The notes below the pieces were generated by a model that had not been told where the DNA came from, did no database searches, and saw nothing but the letters and a program-made list of their open reading frames with translations. A DNA stretch of 64,000 nt, taken from assembly GCF_019400745.1 (NCBI RefSeq), contig NZ_WJIB01000002.1:186001-250000 (forward strand), given 5' to 3'. Of this stretch, positions 62,177-64,000 are shown piece by piece; the first letter of the stretch is position 1; each line of letters begins with the position of its first letter. The translations under genes were made by a program, and so were the position numbers. The stretch is from Cohnella sp. CFH 77786. Lineage in GTDB: Bacteria > Bacillota > Bacilli > Paenibacillales > Paenibacillaceae.

Positions 62177-63643
62177 TTGAAAATCGTACGAAGAGCGACT
62201 CTATGTCTGCTTGCCGCCTTGGGCTGTCTGGCCGGGTTGATCGGCGGAGGGGAGATCGCCCGGGCGGAACCGGGTTCCTATCATTATTCCTTCTGGGGAG
62301 ACACGGTCGTCGCGCCAGCCGCCTACAAGGCAACCGCTTTATTGAGCGGCGAGGGTCTGGGCATCGGGGCGTTCAAAGAACCTGACGATTTGTACGTCTC
62401 GGCAGACGGGCTGATTTACGTGCTGGACTCCGGCAACAACCGGATCGTCGTACTGGATTCGCAATTCAAGCCGGTGCGAATGATCGACTCCTTCGTCCGG
62501 GACGGGCAGGCGGATACGTTCGCGAACCCTCAGGGAATCTTCGTCACCGAACGGAACGATATCATCGTTGCGGATACGGGACATCAACGAGTCGTGCATC
62601 TGGATGCGGAAGGCAAGCTTGTGAAGATCGTTGAAGCGCCCAAATCGGAAATGCTTAACGCCAACTTCGCATTTCAACCCGTTCGGGTAGCGGCCGATCG
62701 CGCGCAACGGATTTATGTCATGTCATCAGGCGTCTTCGACGGCTTTATGGAATTCAATGCCGACGGAGAGTTCACGTCCTTCATGGGCGCGAACAAGGTC
62801 CAGGTCGATCCGGCCGACTATTTCTGGAAGATGCTGTCCACCCGAAAGCAGCGGAGCCAGATGATTATGTTTACCCCGACGGAATTCACAAATCTGGATA
62901 TCGACGATGAAGGCTTCATCTATGCGACGAATGGCGATCGATTTGGCGACACCATCAAGAAACTGAACGCACAGGGCAACGATATCTTGCGAAGGGAAGG
63001 GTACTTCAGCCCGAGAGGGGACATTCGTTTCTCCCCCGCTGTTGGTCCTTCCAGACTAATCGATATCGATGTCGGAGACAGCGATATGTATTCCGTTCTC
63101 GATTCCAACAAAGGCCGTATCTTCACTTACAACGGAGACGGGCATTTCATGTACGAGTTCGGCGGCCTGGGCAATCAGTTGGGAGAATTCAACACGCCGA
63201 CAGCCATCGAGCGGGTCGGGGAAGATTTTCTCGTACTGGACAAGGCGCTTGGGGAGATCACGGTATTCCGGACGACGGAATACGGCAGGACGCTTAACGA
63301 GGCCGTTCGAAGCTACTATCGCGGGGATGAAGACAAGGCATACGAGATGTATCAGAAGACGATCAACATGAACGCGAATCTGGAATTCGCCTATGTCGGG
63401 ATCGGCAAAGCGCTGCTTCGTCAAGGGGATTATGCCGAAGCCATGAAGTATTTCAAACGCGGCAAGGATCAAAAGAACTACTCGAAGGCGTTCCTTCTCT
63501 ACCGCAAGGAAGTGCTGCGGGAGCGGTTTCCGGTCATCATGACCGTCGCCGCCGTCCTGGCGATCGGCTTCCTGCTTGCCAGAAAGTTCCGGATAATAAA
63601 CAGGGGAAAGAAGGTTGCCGCCAATGAGCAAAGGGCTGTTTAA
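62177..63643 (+). CDS. Membrane-anchored NHL-type beta-propeller / TPR protein
   Basis: A 488-residue protein starting at TTG 62177 with a G-rich SD (AAGGGGG) rather far upstream. It has a signal peptide (LCLLAALGCLAGLIGGGE, cleavage near ARA). The NHL/SMP-30-like propeller spans about 50-370 with repeats such as EPDDLYVSADGLIYVLDSGN, NPQGIFVTERNDIIVADTGH and NTPTAIERVGEDFLVLDKAL. A TPR-like helical pair follows at about 370-435 (YYRGDEDKAYEMYQKTI, LLRQGDYAEAMKYFKRG), then a C-terminal membrane helix (VIMTVAAVLAIGFLLARKF) and a basic tail. So the propeller faces outside, tethered at the C-terminus. It is not an enzyme by any motif I can see. Its position in the importer operon suggests an accessory scaffold for capture or permease stability. 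It overlaps the next start by 20 bases. Confidence 0.85.
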   Translation: MKIVRRATLCLLAALGCLAGLIGGGEIARAEPGSYHYSFWGDTVVAPAAYKATALLSGEGLGIGAFKEPDDLYVSADGLIYVLDSGNNRIVVLDSQFKPVRMIDSFVRDGQADTFANPQGIFVTERNDIIVADTGHQRVVHLDAEGKLVKIVEAPKSEMLNANFAFQPVRVAADRAQRIYVMSSGVFDGFMEFNADGEFTSFMGANKVQVDPADYFWKMLSTRKQRSQMIMFTPTEFTNLDIDDEGFIYATNGDRFGDTIKKLNAQGNDILRREGYFSPRGDIRFSPAVGPSRLIDIDVGDSDMYSVLDSNKGRIFTYNGDGHFMYEFGGLGNQLGEFNTPTAIERVGEDFLVLDKALGEITVFRTTEYGRTLNEAVRSYYRGDEDKAYEMYQKTINMNANLEFAYVGIGKALLRQGDYAEAMKYFKRGKDQKNYSKAFLLYRKEVLRERFPVIMTVAAVLAIGFLLARKFRIINRGKKVAANEQRAV

Positions 63644-64000
63644 ATTCCCTTTATATCTCATCGTTCATCCCTTTAACGGCTTCTGGGACCTCAAATACGA
63701 ACGCAGCAAGAAGGCGAATCTGATCCTTTCCATGCTGATCCTGTTCTTGCTGGTCATCACCAATGTGATGAGCAGCCAGTACAGCGGTTTTCTGGTCCGT
63801 CTGTATAATCCGGCCGAGATGAACAGCCTGATGGAAGTGTTGTATGTGGTCGTCCCCGTCTTGTTCTGGTGCGTAGCGAACTGGTCGCTTACGACGTTAA
63901 TGGACGGCGAAGGGAAGTTTGTCGAGATCTTTACTTCAACCTGCTTTGCGCTCATTCCAATGATTCTCATCAACTTCCCGTGGATCTGGCTGAGCAACGT
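63624..64000 (+). CDS. YIP1-like multi-pass membrane protein (3' end beyond window)
   Basis: ATG 63624 opens inside the end of the propeller gene (AAGG upstream), and the frame stays open to the window edge (125 residues). The start MSKGLFKFPLYLIVHPFNGF leads into KYERSKKANLILSMLILFLL (TM1), then LYVVVPVLFWCVANWSLTTL (TM2) and CFALIPMILINFPWIWL (TM3). This is the layout of YIP1-family (PF04893-type) proteins. Coupling by overlap makes it part of the SBP-fusion/permease/propeller operon. The role is unknown; the full length cannot be seen. Confidence 0.75.
   Translation, partial: MSKGLFKFPLYLIVHPFNGFWDLKYERSKKANLILSMLILFLLVITNVMSSQYSGFLVRLYNPAEMNSLMEVLYVVVPVLFWCVANWSLTTLMDGEGKFVEIFTSTCFALIPMILINFPWIWLSN

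Overview
The window looks like a chromosomal carbohydrate-utilisation region of a low-to-moderate-GC Firmicute, most probably Paenibacillus or a close relative. This rests on Shine-Dalgarno-rich genes, lipobox solute-binding proteins without a local ATPase, membrane-bound AraC regulators, a FIMAH-terminated multidomain secreted protein and an NHL/YIP1 transporter operon. Genus is inferred from gene style; no 16S or ribosomal marker is present. I see no tRNA, rRNA, CRISPR array, prophage or transposase.

Region 1 (1-30.6 kb) is a mosaic of cytoplasmic-type glycosidase genes: GH51 arabinofuranosidase, GH2-discoidin, GH95, GH43, LacZ-type GH2, GH29-discoidin, a divergent GH95, a second GH43, a third GH95, GH27 and GH127/146. 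AraC-family genes stand beside or opposite most modules, so the region reads as several small locally regulated units for side chains rich in arabinose, galactose, fucose (or L-galactose) and xylose. A GNAT gene is broken by a frameshift and an AraC gene survives only as its C-terminal tip.

Region 2 (30.9-41.5 kb), visibly richer in A+T, holds a tandem duplication of a CUT1 ABC importer (permease, permease, lipoprotein). Between the copies lie a decayed membrane AraC regulator and an intact one. No ATP-binding subunit is present, so a shared MsmX-type ATPase elsewhere is expected. Region 3 (41.6-52.9 kb) holds a 2354-residue secreted multidomain protein with an unassigned N-terminal domain, then a membrane AraC regulator and an orphan third solute-binding lipoprotein.

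Region 4 (53.1-64 kb) starts with a GH28-like beta-helix gene and a GH43-superfamily gene. A relic of a GH31 C-terminus, a solute-binding lipoprotein and a compact operon follow. The operon encodes a 970-residue solute-binding protein fused to carbohydrate-binding-like modules, two permeases, a membrane-anchored beta-propeller/TPR protein and a YIP1-like membrane protein that runs off the window end.

Working model (inference): large secreted proteins attack or hold plant heteropolysaccharide outside, the ABC systems import oligosaccharides under membrane AraC sensors, and the glycosidases without signal peptides finish them inside. The least explained parts are the solute-binding/propeller/YIP1 operon and the unassigned domain of the giant secreted protein. 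The regulator-plus-orphan-binding-protein pair is also unexplained.
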